Both the position numbers and the translations under genes were made by a program. Shown piece after piece: positions 13,720 through 25,960 of a DNA stretch of 64,000 bases. The stretch is taken from assembly GCA_916700875.1 (NCBI GenBank), contig CAKAKS010000032.1:14170129-14234128 (forward strand). Reading direction: 5' to 3'. The stretch is from Sebastes aleutianus. Lineage: Eukaryota; Chordata; Actinopteri; Perciformes; Sebastidae. The stretch's first letter is position 1; every line of letters starts with the position of its first letter. The notes below the pieces were generated by a model, which saw only the letters and a program-made list of their open reading frames with translations, was not told the DNA's origin and ran no database searches.

Positions 13720-14036
13720 TATTTTTTTGGAGAGATTTTTCAAGCATTTTTTTTTATTGATAGGACAGTGGATAGAGTGTTGGAAAGGGGGAGAGAGAGA
13801 GGAATGACATGCGGAAAGGACCACAGGCCGGATTCGAACCCGGGTCCACCGCTGCTAGGACACAGCCTTGGCAATACATGGGCGCTCGCTCTACCAACTG
13901 AGCTAACCAGCCGCCCGATAAACAACATTTTAAAACTTAAGATAACGTCATCATGTTCTTTTCAGCGCAATCTCTCTCCGTCTGTAAACATCCCTTTCTC
14001 TGTCTCCCTGTCAGTAGAAGTGAATGAGAGATCTCG
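13076..14036 (+). repeat. Segmental duplicate copy A (partner at 21927-23276)
   Basis: Starts TGCATACTAAAAGATGCTAG and ends near GTCAGTAGAAGTGAATGAGA. Long blocks match copy B in the same orientation and order. For example, the 64 bases from ACCATGTAGTCACAGC differ at only two positions by eye. Copy A alone carries the SINE at 13687-13916. The unit could be a tandem segmental duplicate or two copies of a long unrecognised transposon. Confidence 0.85.
13687..13916 (-). mobile_element. tRNA-derived SINE, full head and poly(A) tail
   Basis: On the minus strand the head shows an A box in GGTTAGCTCAGTTGGTAGAG and a perfect B box GGTTCGAATCC. These are followed by the body (CCGCATGTCATTCC) and a long poly(A), seen on the plus strand as poly(T) from 13687. 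A 15-base target-site duplication GATAAACAACATTTT flanks it (13672-13686 and 13917-13931). Copy B of the duplication shows the matching empty site near 23118. It is likely a percomorph SINE family; the exact name is uncertain. Confidence 0.9.
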
Positions 14037-15655
14037 TAACATACAGCCCTGATACACAGTAGTGCAAGTGTAATGATAATGTGACAAGACCATGACAAGA
14101 TTTCGCAACTCGAGAACAACATACCAACTCTCTTAAGAGGCTCTTGTTTTCATCAGTGTGTCGGATACGTCCCAGGCAGAGCTGTGAATCTGTGCCATGT
14201 TCTGAGGTCGCGACCCCCCCCACTGTAGCTGCCTCCTGCACAGAGTCTCAGTTTCACAACAGAGGAAGCCCCTCCCGCCCCCCACACACACACTCAACAG
14301 CTGGAAGGCTCGCACACAAACACACACACGTAGATATTTACACATTTGCACATCACACACAGACATAACCCTACAGCAACACATGCATGCAGTTGTTTAA
14401 CATATGCAGCATGTCCGTGCATCCTCTCACAGGCCGCCATACGCCCAGGCCCAAGGCAAAGGGAAACACAAATGTCAGTCAGGATGGGGAAAGGTTACAG
14501 GGAAGCCAAGAGCTCGATACTGTTAATTTGCTCCCCGGAGGGGTCCAAGGAGTCAACCAGCAGAGTGATCTGGCTCCGCTAACTCATGAGATATATCCAA
14601 AATACCAACTCCGCTGGCAGCCCGCAGCCATCTATGATAAAGACATCTGATAAAGAGCATCTCCATGACATGGCTAGTCAGACTGGAGGGTGAATTACCT
14701 GCAACCTTTTCTTTTGTGATTACTCAACAAATCCCTGTGTCTGATTGAATCTGAAAATATTCAAGTATTCAAACTTTTTTTTTTTTGAAGCAGAAAAAAA
14801 TGTTCCCCTACCCGTCGTATACCAGTTGGAAAACATGTCACGTTAAATGCTTTTTTCCAAACCTTTTATTTATTGACTCATCTAAACCATGCATGGGCTT
14901 TGTTGTCCAAGATACAAAATATCTCCATCACACAATATCAATGAGAAAGACAGAAAACACGCCACAACACAATCATAAATCCAAAAGCATTTTTTATGTA
15001 ATGGCTCTCCTGGTCTGCTGACAGTCCCTGTGATTAGCCATATTTTTGATTCCATCTGTCACGCTTACTTGATGAGTATCTTTTTCTTTTCCTCACTGTC
15101 GTAGATACGTCTATGTACGTGTGCTATCTGAGGTTATCTTGCTAAACTGAGTCTTGCTGTCCTTTTGGTGACATTTCCGAGCTCGGGGTTAGCTTCAGTT
15201 CAGTTTCCTTCAGTTCAGTTCAGTTCACTTCTGTTCAGCTCTTAATTTTCCCACAAGAGGAAATTCTTTTAACGCAGAACAAAATAAAGGTTGTATGATG
15301 CTGAAACTGCAACACAATGAATAAAGATAAAATGCTAACCCTCGTGGGGAACCAAGAGGCTGGTTTATAATGCATCAGAATAAAGAGCACTTATTGCACA
15401 TGGGTAAATCAAAACTTAAACCTGTTGCACCAAATTTTTTTAAACCTGCATCTCTGACCTGAGGGGAGGAATGTCAAATTAAAGATTTGGATTTGATATG
15501 ATAGATTTAGCATTACCTGCGATTTGTGTCATGTAAATGTCGGGCAGAGAAGGCTGCTGCTCCCCAACGATTTTACAAGCTACCTTGACAGTTGATTCCT
15601 ATTTGTACATTTAGATTTCCATAAGGACTGATATATATATTTATAGTATAGCATG
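14037..15655. other. Noncoding sequence with CA-rich tract
   Basis: No gene recognised. CA-rich blocks lie at about 14278-14350, and a CAGTT-type short tandem repeat (CAGTTCAGTTCAGTTCA) near 15196-15230. The rest looks unique. Confidence 0.45.
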
Positions 15656-16030
15656 TGTGGTATATTTTCAAGTCTTGCACATGACCGAGAGGCCCTAAGG
15701 GTAAACATAAGTTAGGACAAAGAAGCATAAGTGGAGAATATGGTCATATGATATGACATGGGGCTGAAAGATGAACATGTAGGACAAAGGAGCCATGCAT
15801 AGTTATACGCTCAGCTCAAGATGTTGCATGACATGAACCAGATATAAGGAGGCGCGAGAGTTCCGAAGTGAGGGACTTTCTGATATGGATGGAGACCTCC
15901 GGACGATCTAGACGTCCGTCATGACATTTGTTGCTTGTTTGTAATAAACTCTATTATACCAGCAAGAACAGTGTCCGCGGAGCATCCTTTCTAATCACTT
16001 CAACAGCACTGCCGCAGGAAAGACACGACA
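15656..16030 (+). mobile_element. Solo LTR of a retrotransposon
   Basis: A 375-base unit beginning TGTGG and ending CGACA (the TG...CA rule). It is flanked directly by the 4-base duplication CATG (15652-15655 and 16031-16034). It contains a TATA-like ATATAAGG near 15843 and an AATAAA near 15943 in the proper order for an LTR promoter and poly(A) signal. No internal gag/pol sequence is next to it, so it is a solo LTR from recombination. Gypsy-like or ERV-like class is undecided. Confidence 0.72.
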
Positions 16031-19000
16031 CATGTTTACAAAATATACTACAATTATAAAGGTTTTGATGTCATTTTGCAAAATTGTCCCACATACACAT
16101 GTCAAATATTCATACTATGTAGTACACAAAAGTTTAAAGGATATATTGTGTAAAACAGTCAAATAGAAACTTCTCCGGTCCACGCTGAGTGTCCTTTTGA
16201 GGGTGGATGTGGTGTGAACGTGGCGTGTGTGAGGAGGTGTGTGTATATTCCTGGTGGTCCCATCCAGACGGTGTGTCTGACTTTCAACACGTCTCTCCTC
16301 CCCATCTCACCGAGGTCACCTCGTTGGTATCGCAAGCGCAGCAGTCACATTGTGCTTCAATGCAGACAGATTGCTTATAATAACCGTTAGAGACCTTTCA
16401 TTTTTCCCTGTCAGCGGTTTGCGGGATAATTTTGGCACCCTTTAAGGATTCAACTCCCTTAATAAGAGGATAAAAATAAACAAGCTAGTTGTTGAGGCAC
16501 TATATTGGGATGGCATAATCCCATTTACAAGTCTGAACGCACTCTGGCCAATAAAATCAAACCCCAGCAACATTGTTATATGTGGCAATTTTCACCATTT
16601 CTAAAAGAAGAAATGACTGAGTGCTAGGCTTTTAGACTGCCAGGATTTACTAAATGGATGAAACGTCACTTTCCAAATTTCATTACTAAAGACCTACAGC
16701 GAAAAAATGCTCAGTCAATTCATGTACCATAACAAATATTAGGTAAGTTTATTTTTGGTTCAGCTATTGACCACTTTGGCAACAGATTACATTATAAGTC
16801 TATTTTAATTTACGGCTTAAAAACAAGTTTCAAATTCTGCACAAGTGGAGCGTATTGATTCCTGCAGTGTGGTGCAGACGTGCTGGAGCTTTTACTGTCC
16901 ATCCGTTGTGTCACAACTGATCTGACAACAGCCTGACAACCACATCACATACCCATACAGTTTGCCAGTACGCTTCATCTGTTCTCTTCTCTTGTTTTTC
17001 ATTAATAGTAGAATGGAAAAATGGTTTGGCTATGAAACGTAGATACTCGAAGACATTAAGCAGAGCTCAGAGATTAGGTAAATTAATCAAGTGATGAAAG
17101 TTTGATAAGAGAATGGTACAAAAAGGTGATGTATGGAAACAGAATACAAAGTATTTTAGTAGGGTGAGATGGAAAGAGTCGGGCAAATTAATCAACAGAG
17201 GCTGAAGGACAGAGGTTGAAGGAGTAAACTAATGTCGGTTCTGCCTTGAGTGAGATGGACATTTAAAAACATAGCCAGGGATCAATACACACAAGGCTAT
17301 CTCTGTTGATAACATCTATCCATTACTGTCTTCAAAGTTCAACACATTTAATTCTGCTTTCTGATTAAAACAAGTCATTGCTCAATCAAACATATCTACG
17401 TCATTTTATTAGTACAGAATATATAACCTACAGTGTGTGTCAATAATTCGTAGATAACGTATAAAATGTTGAGGCAAATATGGGGTTCATTCAGGGGCGC
17501 CCACACTGGCAAAAAATAAAAAGGAAATGCGTGACATTAATTCCGGGCCTCTATTTATCCCATCTCCTATACTCTCTTTATGTATCTAATATTTCTAATT
17601 TACCACCGTCCAGGAAAAGTGACACAAGAAGCCATAAATTCCCTTCTAATTCCAAATAATTCCGATTACATGGACGAGTAGTTTTCAATCAGAAAGATAA
17701 TCTGGATGATAGATGGTGGGATAATTGGCTGTCTCTGCCACGTAAATATTGTGTCGTTCTATTAATCTTGCCGAATGAAGTGTCAAGCTGTCACTCATTC
17801 GTCAAACTGAATTAGGAAATATAACGAATAAATAAATGCACGCGGGGTGGCAGTGGCTGTGTGTGTTTTTGTGTATGTGAGAGAAAGAGAGAGATGAGAT
17901 GAGATGAGAGCAGGCAGCTGCAGTGGCCCTGAGTCAAAGTAAGAGACGGGGATGGGAGACTTAGAGAGATGAGCGTGGTGCTCGTCTTGTGCTTTAGTGT
18001 GTTTGTGTTTAAAAGTAAGTGAAAGACAGCGAGAGAGAGAGAAAACAGAAATGTGATAGAGGAAGGACAGTACTCTCAGTTCTACCTCCCCTTCAGCGAG
18101 TATAAAATCATCTGGAGTATTACCCGTCTTAAAACGCGTAACAATACACTTAATCTTGCCAAAGGCATTTTTATCAGGATGGATACCCTCAGAATTACAT
18201 TGTCTTTTCTGTCCCAGGGTCCATATCTGTCACATGTCAGAGGCAGCTGAATATTTTACCCAACTATCAGGTGAATAGCTGAGATTGTTTTTAGCCTCGG
18301 AGGAAGAAAGGCCATTTGTTCAAATAAACTCACAAAGATACTCGCAACGTATTCTGGTAATATGTAATAAATGTTTACTTGATATATCAGAAAGCCAGCC
18401 GGGAACTTGCCTCATTTTATAATTAATATGTAGGAGATGAGTGAAGAGGTGATAAATATCTTATCTACTCTTTAACCTGTAGGACAGGAAGATAAAAAAA
18501 AATCAAGCGGTGACATCCTCTTAATTTAATTTATAAAGATCATAATTAACGACCTGCAGGCTGCGGGAGACCCCATTTCAGACTGGAGACAGAAAGGGCC
18601 TCAGCCATAAGAATGAAGATGAAGTTTTCATTGAATTCTGAATTAAATCTCAAATATCAGTAATTTCACAGAAAAGGTCAGCTCTAATGGAGTTCCTCCC
18701 TGCTTTTTAATATCTTCATATTTCTCTTGAAGGAGTCCACGTGGCGTGACGCGAGCCCGCTAATTGTGGCCGGTTAATTAATGAAACCATCAGGTGTTTG
18801 CAAAGGCAAACAAAGAGCCGGGCTCTCCTAAATCATCGGTGCCCTTCGACATGGTTATTATCCGGCGGCAGGTGAACCCTAGCCTTGACGCATGACAGAT
18901 TAGATCTTCTCAGAGGATGGGCCGTCCATTTATCTGCCTGATAAACTCAGAGCCGCTCTCCATTTTCAATCATCAGAAAGGAAATGAGATTAACAATCTA

Positions 19001-20113
19001 ATGATGCCAGCAGCCCGCCGCACACACACACACGCACACACACACACAAAACAATACTCATAAGCAAATGTCCATTTATCGTAGCTTTGATTATGAGCAC
19101 AGGAAAAGGCATCTTCAGTGATGTATGATCAAATTATTATTTATGATATATCAGAAAACAGGGAGGTCTTTTTTATTTGATGCGCGGATCCCATTCTCTC
19201 CGTTTCAATTCGCTCTGCTGTGTCCCTGTTAAATCACTCGGTGCGGCGTGGGTTCACGCTGTTCCACAGAGGTCCGGGCCTGTCGTTTCACAGCTCCCAT
19301 ACCTCAGACCTAAATTTACAGTGCAGGGCTCGTGTGCCCCGCTGTACTCCCCTTGTGGGTCAGCCCCTCCCCTGCTGTCCCTGACACGCATAGCAAGCAT
19401 CCTGGCCCTCGTAAAGCTGACATCTTCACTAAACTATGCTAACAAGGCCGTAGTGATTTGTATATGCACAGCCTGGTGGCACGTGGCGTTGGGGGTTGGG
19501 GCGACGTAGAAGAAGGTGGGGGGAGGGCGAGGGCAGCTAATCAAAGCACCGCCACATGCAAAGGTTCCAGCGTACGCCACACACACACACAAACATACAC
19601 TAACAAAAACACATATCTGAGGGTTCACATGGTGTAAGGTGACAGAGGAGGCAAACCTGGCGTCCAGTGAGCGGGCCGTGGAACATTTCAGCTCCGTGAT
19701 TCTTCCTCGCGGCGCTACGATTTATAGACTTCAGGCTGAATGGCTGGTGCAGGTGCAGAGCACAGACAACTGCTCCGCTCTGCCGATGCAATATATTACT
19801 GAGCAACAAACATCAGCCAGCGTGTCAACACGAACAACTCTTATTATTTAAGGCTGTGTCTTTTAAAGGTGATGAGCTTGAATGGCTCGGATGGTGCAAT
19901 CACGTTGGGGGTTTGAATGTTGTTCGCGTTATTTACGAGAACTGAGGGGGTGATACATTGAATTCATTTGTTTTATTCACCTCATATTGATCAGATTGAC
20001 TAGAAAGCAAACAACGGATGTATTCTGAAATATTGTATCTATAGATATACTTTAGCTACAGGACAAGTTTGCATTGTTTTTAAAGCCGATAAAAAAAAAA
20101 GAAATGAATGAAC
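16031..20113. other. Repeat-poor noncoding sequence
   Basis: No exon recognised. Short GA-rich stretches (17880-17910), (CA)n at 19021-19047 and many TAATTA-type motifs, densest in 18540-19000. The composition is like vertebrate conserved noncoding sequence, but conservation cannot be tested here. Confidence 0.5.
18795..18812. promoter_or_regulatory. Paired inverted forkhead-like motifs
   Basis: TGTTTGC and its exact complement GCAAACA are separated by four bases (AAAG), forming a dyad. TTAATTAATG lies about 20 bases before it. TGTTTGC fits the forkhead (FOX) consensus. Function is inferred only. Confidence 0.35.
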
Positions 20114-20777
20114 TAGGGCTGTCAATTGATTCAAATATTTAATTGCAATTAATCAAATTTTTTATCCGTTCAAAATGTACCTTAAAGGGAGATTTGTCAA
20201 GTATTTAATACTCTTATCAACATGGGGGTGGGCAAATATGCTTGCCTTTATGCAAACATATGTCTATATTTATTATTGGAAATCAATTAACAACACAAAA
20301 CAATGTCAAATATTGTGCAGAAACCCTCACAGGTACTGCATTTAGCATAAAAAATATGCTCAAATCATAACATGGCAAACTCAAGCCCAACGGGCAACAA
20401 CAGCTGTCAGTGTGTCAGTGTGCCAACTTGACTATGACTTGCCCCAGACTGCATGTGACTATCATAAAGTGGGCATGTCTGTAAAGGGGAGACTTGTGGG
20501 TACCAATAGAAACCATTTTCATTCACATATCTTGAGGTCAGAGGTCAACGGACCCCTTTGAAAATAGCCACGCCAGCTTTTCCTCGACAAAATTTAGTGC
20601 AAGTTTGGAGCGTTATTTAACCTCCTTCGCGACAAGCTAGTATGACATGGTTGGTATTAATAGATTTCTTAAGTTTTCTAGATTCATATGATACCAGGAT
20701 CTTCACTCTAAGATATTAGTGGCGTTAAAACAAATTTGCGTTAATGTGTTATTATCGCATTAACTTTGACAGCCCTA
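20114..20777 (+). mobile_element. Nonautonomous hAT element, TAGGGCTGTCAA family, copy 1
   Basis: Terminal inverted repeats TAGGGCTGTCAA and TTGACAGCCCTA. Flanks GAATGAAC (20106-20113) and GAATAAAC (20778-20785) agree at 7 of 8 bases, as expected for hAT insertion. The internal sequence has no transposase ORF. Confidence 0.88.
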
Positions 20778-21926
20778 GAATAAACACATAGTTGATCAGT
20801 ATATGTCTATGTTTGTCCTGCCTCTGCCTGTGTCTATTAATACCTGTAGTTGTACGCTGGGGGACAGGGACCTGTCCACTGCTCACTCGCCGGTGATTGA
20901 AGGCCCTGCGTGCTCTTTTACTGCCCCGACAGGTGAGGCTTAGCCTATTTGAGGGCATCGATGAGAGCAGCGGCCCAGTCGTGACCCTTCCACTGCTAAT
21001 TCGAGAGATTCACAGTTAAAAATTATATTACTCTTCATTAAAACACACTTCTTTTTTTATCTGTGTAGGAATGACATTCAGGAGGTGTGTGGTTAATAAG
21101 ATCATTCTACTGAAAGCTCCTCAACTTTGAAGTGGGCTGCGTGGTGACAAACCTCGTTTGAACAAAGATGTCTGGAAGGCTTTAAGTAATTTTCTCATAG
21201 TGCTGTTCTTCTATTTTACTGTGCTGCATGTTTTAGAACAGAACCAATGAGTTGCTCTGTTGGGTTGTCGATCCATCACTTCATGTCTCTCAAAAACCTA
21301 AAACTAATTTGCAAATGTTAGCGTGCTAACAAGTTAAACTAAGATGACAAACCTGGTAAAATGACCATCAGAATCAGTTTTATCTGCCAAGTACATACAG
21401 TATATACAAGGAATTTGACTCCGGTTTTATGCAGCTCTCTCAATGTACTTACATAGAACAGAAATAACAGGGACGGATATGTACACAAGTAGTGGAAAAA
21501 TAGGTGTATATATGAATATTTTATATGTTTAAAGCACCAATGACAAAGAATAAAATAAGAAATAAAATAAAAACGTCTATATACAAGTCAAGTGTACTTT
21601 AAGAGTAAATAATACAAATAGTGCAAAGATAATAAATACTCAATAGAAATACATGGACTGGATGATTATGTACAGTAGCAGTGCATGTTAGCACTGTCAC
21701 TGTACAGAGCTGCTAACATGACTGCAGACTCTTTGTCTTGTTTCCTCATATTCAAGCTATTTCATTTAAGAAAATATGCTACTTGTGTACACCAAGCCTT
21801 TCTCCGTAGCAGCTCCATGGTAGTGGATGCTCTCTTATTTCCATCTGAAATTCACAATTCCAGGCCACACAATGATGTAGTAGAATGTATGTTATTCACA
21901 CAGGAAAAGTGACAATAAAGTCAGAA
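20778..21926. other. Noncoding sequence with a dispersed-repeat fragment
   Basis: No gene recognised. From about 21370, ATCAGTTTTATCTGCCAAGT and ACAAGGAATTTGACTCCGGT resemble a common fish repeat. The remainder to 21926 is AT-rich. Confidence 0.4.
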
Positions 21927-23276
21927 TGCATACTAAAAGATGCTAGATTTTTAACGTGCTTTTTATGGACACTATTGTTTCACAAAGCAATGCAATAGGA
22001 ACAGAAGGAGCTACTCACGGCAGCAAAAAAAAATAATAAATTGCAGTTGGTGGTTCGACAACTACAGCAAGATCTTGCCACGTATTGTCCTGTTAGTATA
22101 CAATTGTAAAGTATATTAATTTATTGTTTACTAACGATAAAACAGTAGGGAGTAGTGTACTATATAGTACATACTGTATACCAGCCATTCCCAAAGACAA
22201 GGTCGGGACCCACAGGTGGGTTGCAGAAGATTTTATTAGCGTTGCCGAATAAATTTGCAGGATTTATGCATCGTCTTTTATTTAACGTTTATATCATTTA
22301 TACACATATACAGTATATGAGGGATCCTGAATGTTCGTATTGTTCTGATAATTGTAGCCTACGACTCTAATATGAGAGGCTAGCGTACATTCTGTTTGTT
22401 CTACTGCCTAAATGCATTTATTTGGTCCCATTTATAAAGTATTTAACATGTGTATATGTTTTCAATAACATGCATAAAATGAAGTTGTGATTTATCATAC
22501 CTGTATCTCTTTGAAATGGCTGGTTTACCTATTAAATATGATATAAGGTGATGTGGAAGTGGCAGTAGGAACGTTCATTTACACTAAAATTTGCTCTTTT
22601 CACGATCTATAGATATATAATACGGCCTGTTGTGAATTGGGTTGCGATGATTTGTAATTTTTTACAAAGTGGGTCCCTAGAAAAAAGTTTGGGAAACAGT
22701 GTCGTATACAATTAGTATGTAAATTAGTATGAAATAAGATTCCCCCCCCCCCCTCTGTCCCTCTGATATACCACCATGTAGTCACAGCTTGTTCCCTTAA
22801 ACCATTACTACCACAGTATTTACAGTCTTGGCAGGAGCAGAGTGGGAGGCCACTATGAAAGTGCAGATTCATTGAGTGACACCGAGATTATCTTTGTTTG
22901 TCATACAAACATACCTACGTACAACTCATAGATCAGAACATCCGTTATCAGATATCCTTGCATCGGTCAAAGTGTCACATGCCAAGGTCAGTACACTGCA
23001 AAATATGTTTGTCTTAATTGGCATTATGTCAAATATTTTAATCTTATTTCTCAAAACCACCTGGAACTTTTGCTGCAAATCTATCACTATCTAAAGAATC
23101 ATCAGTTGTTTTACGTAGATAAACAAAACTTAAGATATCCTATGTCGCCGTGTACTTTTCAGCACAATCTCTCTCTGACTGGAAACATCTCTTTCTCTGC
23201 GTCTGTAACTGTCCCTCTGGCCGGGGTCAGCAGGTAGCGAGTCAGTAGAAGTGAACGAGAGAGCGCCTGATCTCCT
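21927..23276 (+). repeat. Segmental duplicate copy B (partner at 13076-14036)
   Basis: Collinear with copy A from TGCATACTAAAAGATGCTAG to GTCAGTAGAAGTGAACGAGA. It lacks the SINE of copy A but contains the hAT element at 22182-22701. A poly-C run at 22742-22753 also differs. Confidence 0.85.
22182..22701. mobile_element. hAT-like element inserted in duplicate copy B
   Basis: The ends are CAGCCATTCCCAAA and, on the complement, CACTGTTTCCCAAACTTTTT. Flanks CTGTATAC (22174-22181) and TCGTATAC (22702-22709) agree at 6 of 8 bases. Copy A has the uninterrupted site around CATACTGTACTGG near 13340. No transposase ORF. Confidence 0.78.
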
Positions 23277-23857
23277 GCGAGCGATGCTGTCAGCGTGGCC
23301 CTGAGTGGGCTGTATGGAGCTTCTGTCAGAGGGTGTCAAATTTCCACGGACCACACTGTGGCCCTCTGTCCTGCTTGTGGCCGGATCTCAATGGGCCCTT
23401 TGATGGGCCACCCGAGGCCTTTCATCGTGCACCTTGCCGCGGAGCACGAGGCCTGGGGGGGTGGGGGGGTTCGCGTCGCACAACACCTGGCAGGTATGCA
23501 AAACCACGTGCCCGAGACAAAACAAAAGCCACTCTGTCAGACATTTATTGGGAATTAATTTCCTCTCCCCCATCTTTTTGCATTCATAAAACGCAGGAAG
23601 GAAAAGAACAGGATGATGTGGGGCAGCACTCAAACATGTGCAGTCGCAGGAGATACGACGGGCAAGAGGTCATTAAGATAATCACGAGACTCACTGGTAA
23701 ACTGAGGTTCTGATCATTTTTCAGATATTGAAAAATTGTGCTTGTGTGTTTTATAAGGCTGAAAAAGGTTGTGTGCCATGTGATCATTGAATATTTTCAG
23801 CACAGGAGGGACGGTTATGAAATGCTATATGAAAAGAAAAGTATTGGAGGTTATCAT
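23277..23857. other. Noncoding sequence
   Basis: Slightly GC-rich at 23280-23520 with a poly-G run near 23456-23470. Two overlapping plus-strand ORFs here show no recognisable homology. Confidence 0.4.
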
Positions 23858-24476
23858 TAGGGCTGTCAATCAATTAAAATATTTCATATATTTAATATTT
23901 AGTAATCCATGATTGTCCATAGTTAATAGAAAATTAATTGCACATTTCTTATCTGTTCAAAATGTACCTTAAAGGGAGATAAAACAATGACAAATATTGT
24001 CCAGAAACCTTCACAGGTACAGCATTAAGCATACAAATATGCTCAAATCATAACATGGCAAACTGCAGCCCAACAGGCAACAACAGCTGTCAGTGTGCTG
24101 ACTTGACTATAACTTGCCCCAAACTGCATGTGATTATCATAAAGTGGGCATGTCTGCAAAGGGGAGACTCGTGGGTACCCATAGAACCAATTTTCATTCA
24201 CATATCTTGAGGTCAGAGGTCAAGGGACCCCTTCCTCACCAAAATGTAGTGTAAGTATGGAGCTTTATTTTGACCCTCCTTCGCGACAAGCTAAGGTTGG
24301 TACCAATGGATTCCTTAGGTATTCTAGTTTCATATGATGCCAGTATCTTCACTCTAGCTTTAAAACTGAGCCCGCTAAAACCTCTGAAAGATCGATTGCG
24401 TTTATGCCTTAAAGAAATTAGTGGCGTTAAAATGAATTTGCATTAACGCGTTGTCGCGTTACCTTTGACAGCCTTT
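23858..24476 (+). mobile_element. Nonautonomous hAT element, TAGGGCTGTCAA family, copy 2
   Basis: 5' end TAGGGCTGTCAA, 3' end TTGACAGCCTTT (last bases mutated). A perfect 8-base duplication GTTATCAT flanks it (23850-23857 and 24477-24484). The body matches copy 1, e.g. CAAAATGTACCTTAAAGGGA. Confidence 0.92.
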
Positions 24477-24484
24477 GTTATCAT

Positions 24485-25591
24485 GTGAGAGCACAAAAAT
24501 CTACATCCGTTTCAAACCACATAAAACTAAGAGTGTACTGTAAATTGGACGGTTGTATCTGTCTCAGGTCTTATCTTACTTGGCCCTCTCCAGTTCCCAT
24601 ACACCTGCCCCTGCTTCCCTCTGCCTGCTCTGCCCTTCTACTCCATTGCCCCTGCCCCATATACAGCAGGCCCAGCCCCGGGATCATCCTCTTCCTCTCT
24701 TATCTGCAGTTCAAAGCCTGTTGACTGAATTATCTCCGGACGCTAAGAGAGAAAGGAAACAACTGTCGGCAGCCCTCAGTCAGCCGGAGAGAAACTTTCC
24801 TCCGACAGCTGCTTTGGTTAACTGGTCTTTACTGCCTAATCCTAAAGGTGGAGGGATGGGAGCGCAGAGAGAAAGCGCAGTGTAAGGACACATCAGCGTC
24901 CGGAGACAAACGTGTTCAGTGTTTCCTCTCGGAGAGAGCGGTGTCATGAGATAGTGGATGTTGGTAGCGAGAGCGGAAGCTGAGGTCTCAGGTTTGAGTG
25001 GCCACAGAGAGTGCTTGACTGAGGTGTTGAGAGGAAAGGTGTGGCGGCCGGGCCCCCAGGAGGACGGAGGGTAGATTTAAACGCTGCGCTGAGGGGAAGA
25101 AAGAACAAGCGCTGCACTACAGGATGAGTGGAGCCTATTGAACACAGAACACCTGTGGTCACTGATCAAAGGCCATATCTGTGTGTCTTGGGGTACTGTT
25201 CTATATCAGTTATATTTTTTCCATAATCACAGTTACTCAAGAGACTCTAAGCTCAATTAAGTAAATAGTTTACAGGAAATTATTTTCACCCTCATGTCAG
25301 TTGTGGCTCTACTGAAGTTCACAGTTAGCGCCTGTGATACATGACTTGGAGGTCCGCTTACAAGATTTCTAATGCTTCATGTCCTGAAACAGTGGAATAT
25401 AACTTTATAACCGTGCACAAAAAGCACATAGTTCAGGCTGGTTTCATACACTGTTCATAGCTATACCTACGAAAAGTAACAAACTGTAATTTGTGTGTAT
25501 CCCACAAAATCAATTTGTGTGTAATTAACGTAATCGTGAACCAGGAAATAAAAATAGTGGCGAACGTCACGTAGGTAGGAGGAAGAGGTTC
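24485..25591. other. Noncoding sequence
   Basis: No gene recognised. The block 24590-25160 is GC-richer than its surroundings and open in several frames, without homology that I recognise. Confidence 0.4.
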
Positions 25592-25960
25592 AACCAGAAG
25601 TCAACGTTGATTTATTTGTCACATAAGTTACGTACGTAAGTTACGCAACTTCTGTTATTTTAAGCCAAACCACGATCTTTTCCTAAATACCAGACTTTCG
25701 CCCAGGAGACAGGCGTTCGTGTCCCGCGTGAAACCAGAAGTCAACGTTGATTTATCGGTCACATAAGCTACGTACTTAAGTTACGCAACTTTCGTTATTT
25801 TAACCCAAACCACAATATTTTCCTAAACCTAACTAAGTAGTTTTGTTGCCCAATCCTAATCAAGTCAATTTTTTCCGAAGACTAACTAAGTAACTTTCTT
25901 TCCTAAACCTAAGGAAGTTGTTTCCTGTGAAGACAGAAGTTTATTTTGAAAATACTTTAT
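25592..25960 (-). repeat. Dispersed repeat containing a ~97-bp direct duplication
   Basis: AACCAGAAGTCAACGTTGAT begins both 25592 and 25732. The following ~95 bases match closely (ACGCAACTT, GTTATTTTAA, TTTTCCTAAA). Downstream CCTAAACCTAACTAAGTAGT relates it to the plus-strand copy at 5265-5600. Confidence 0.7.

Noticed and set aside
13687..13916. A functional tRNA gene on the minus strand
   Set aside because: The A and B boxes are good, but the sequence between them is too long for a tRNA. A SINE body, poly(A) and 15-bp target duplication follow.
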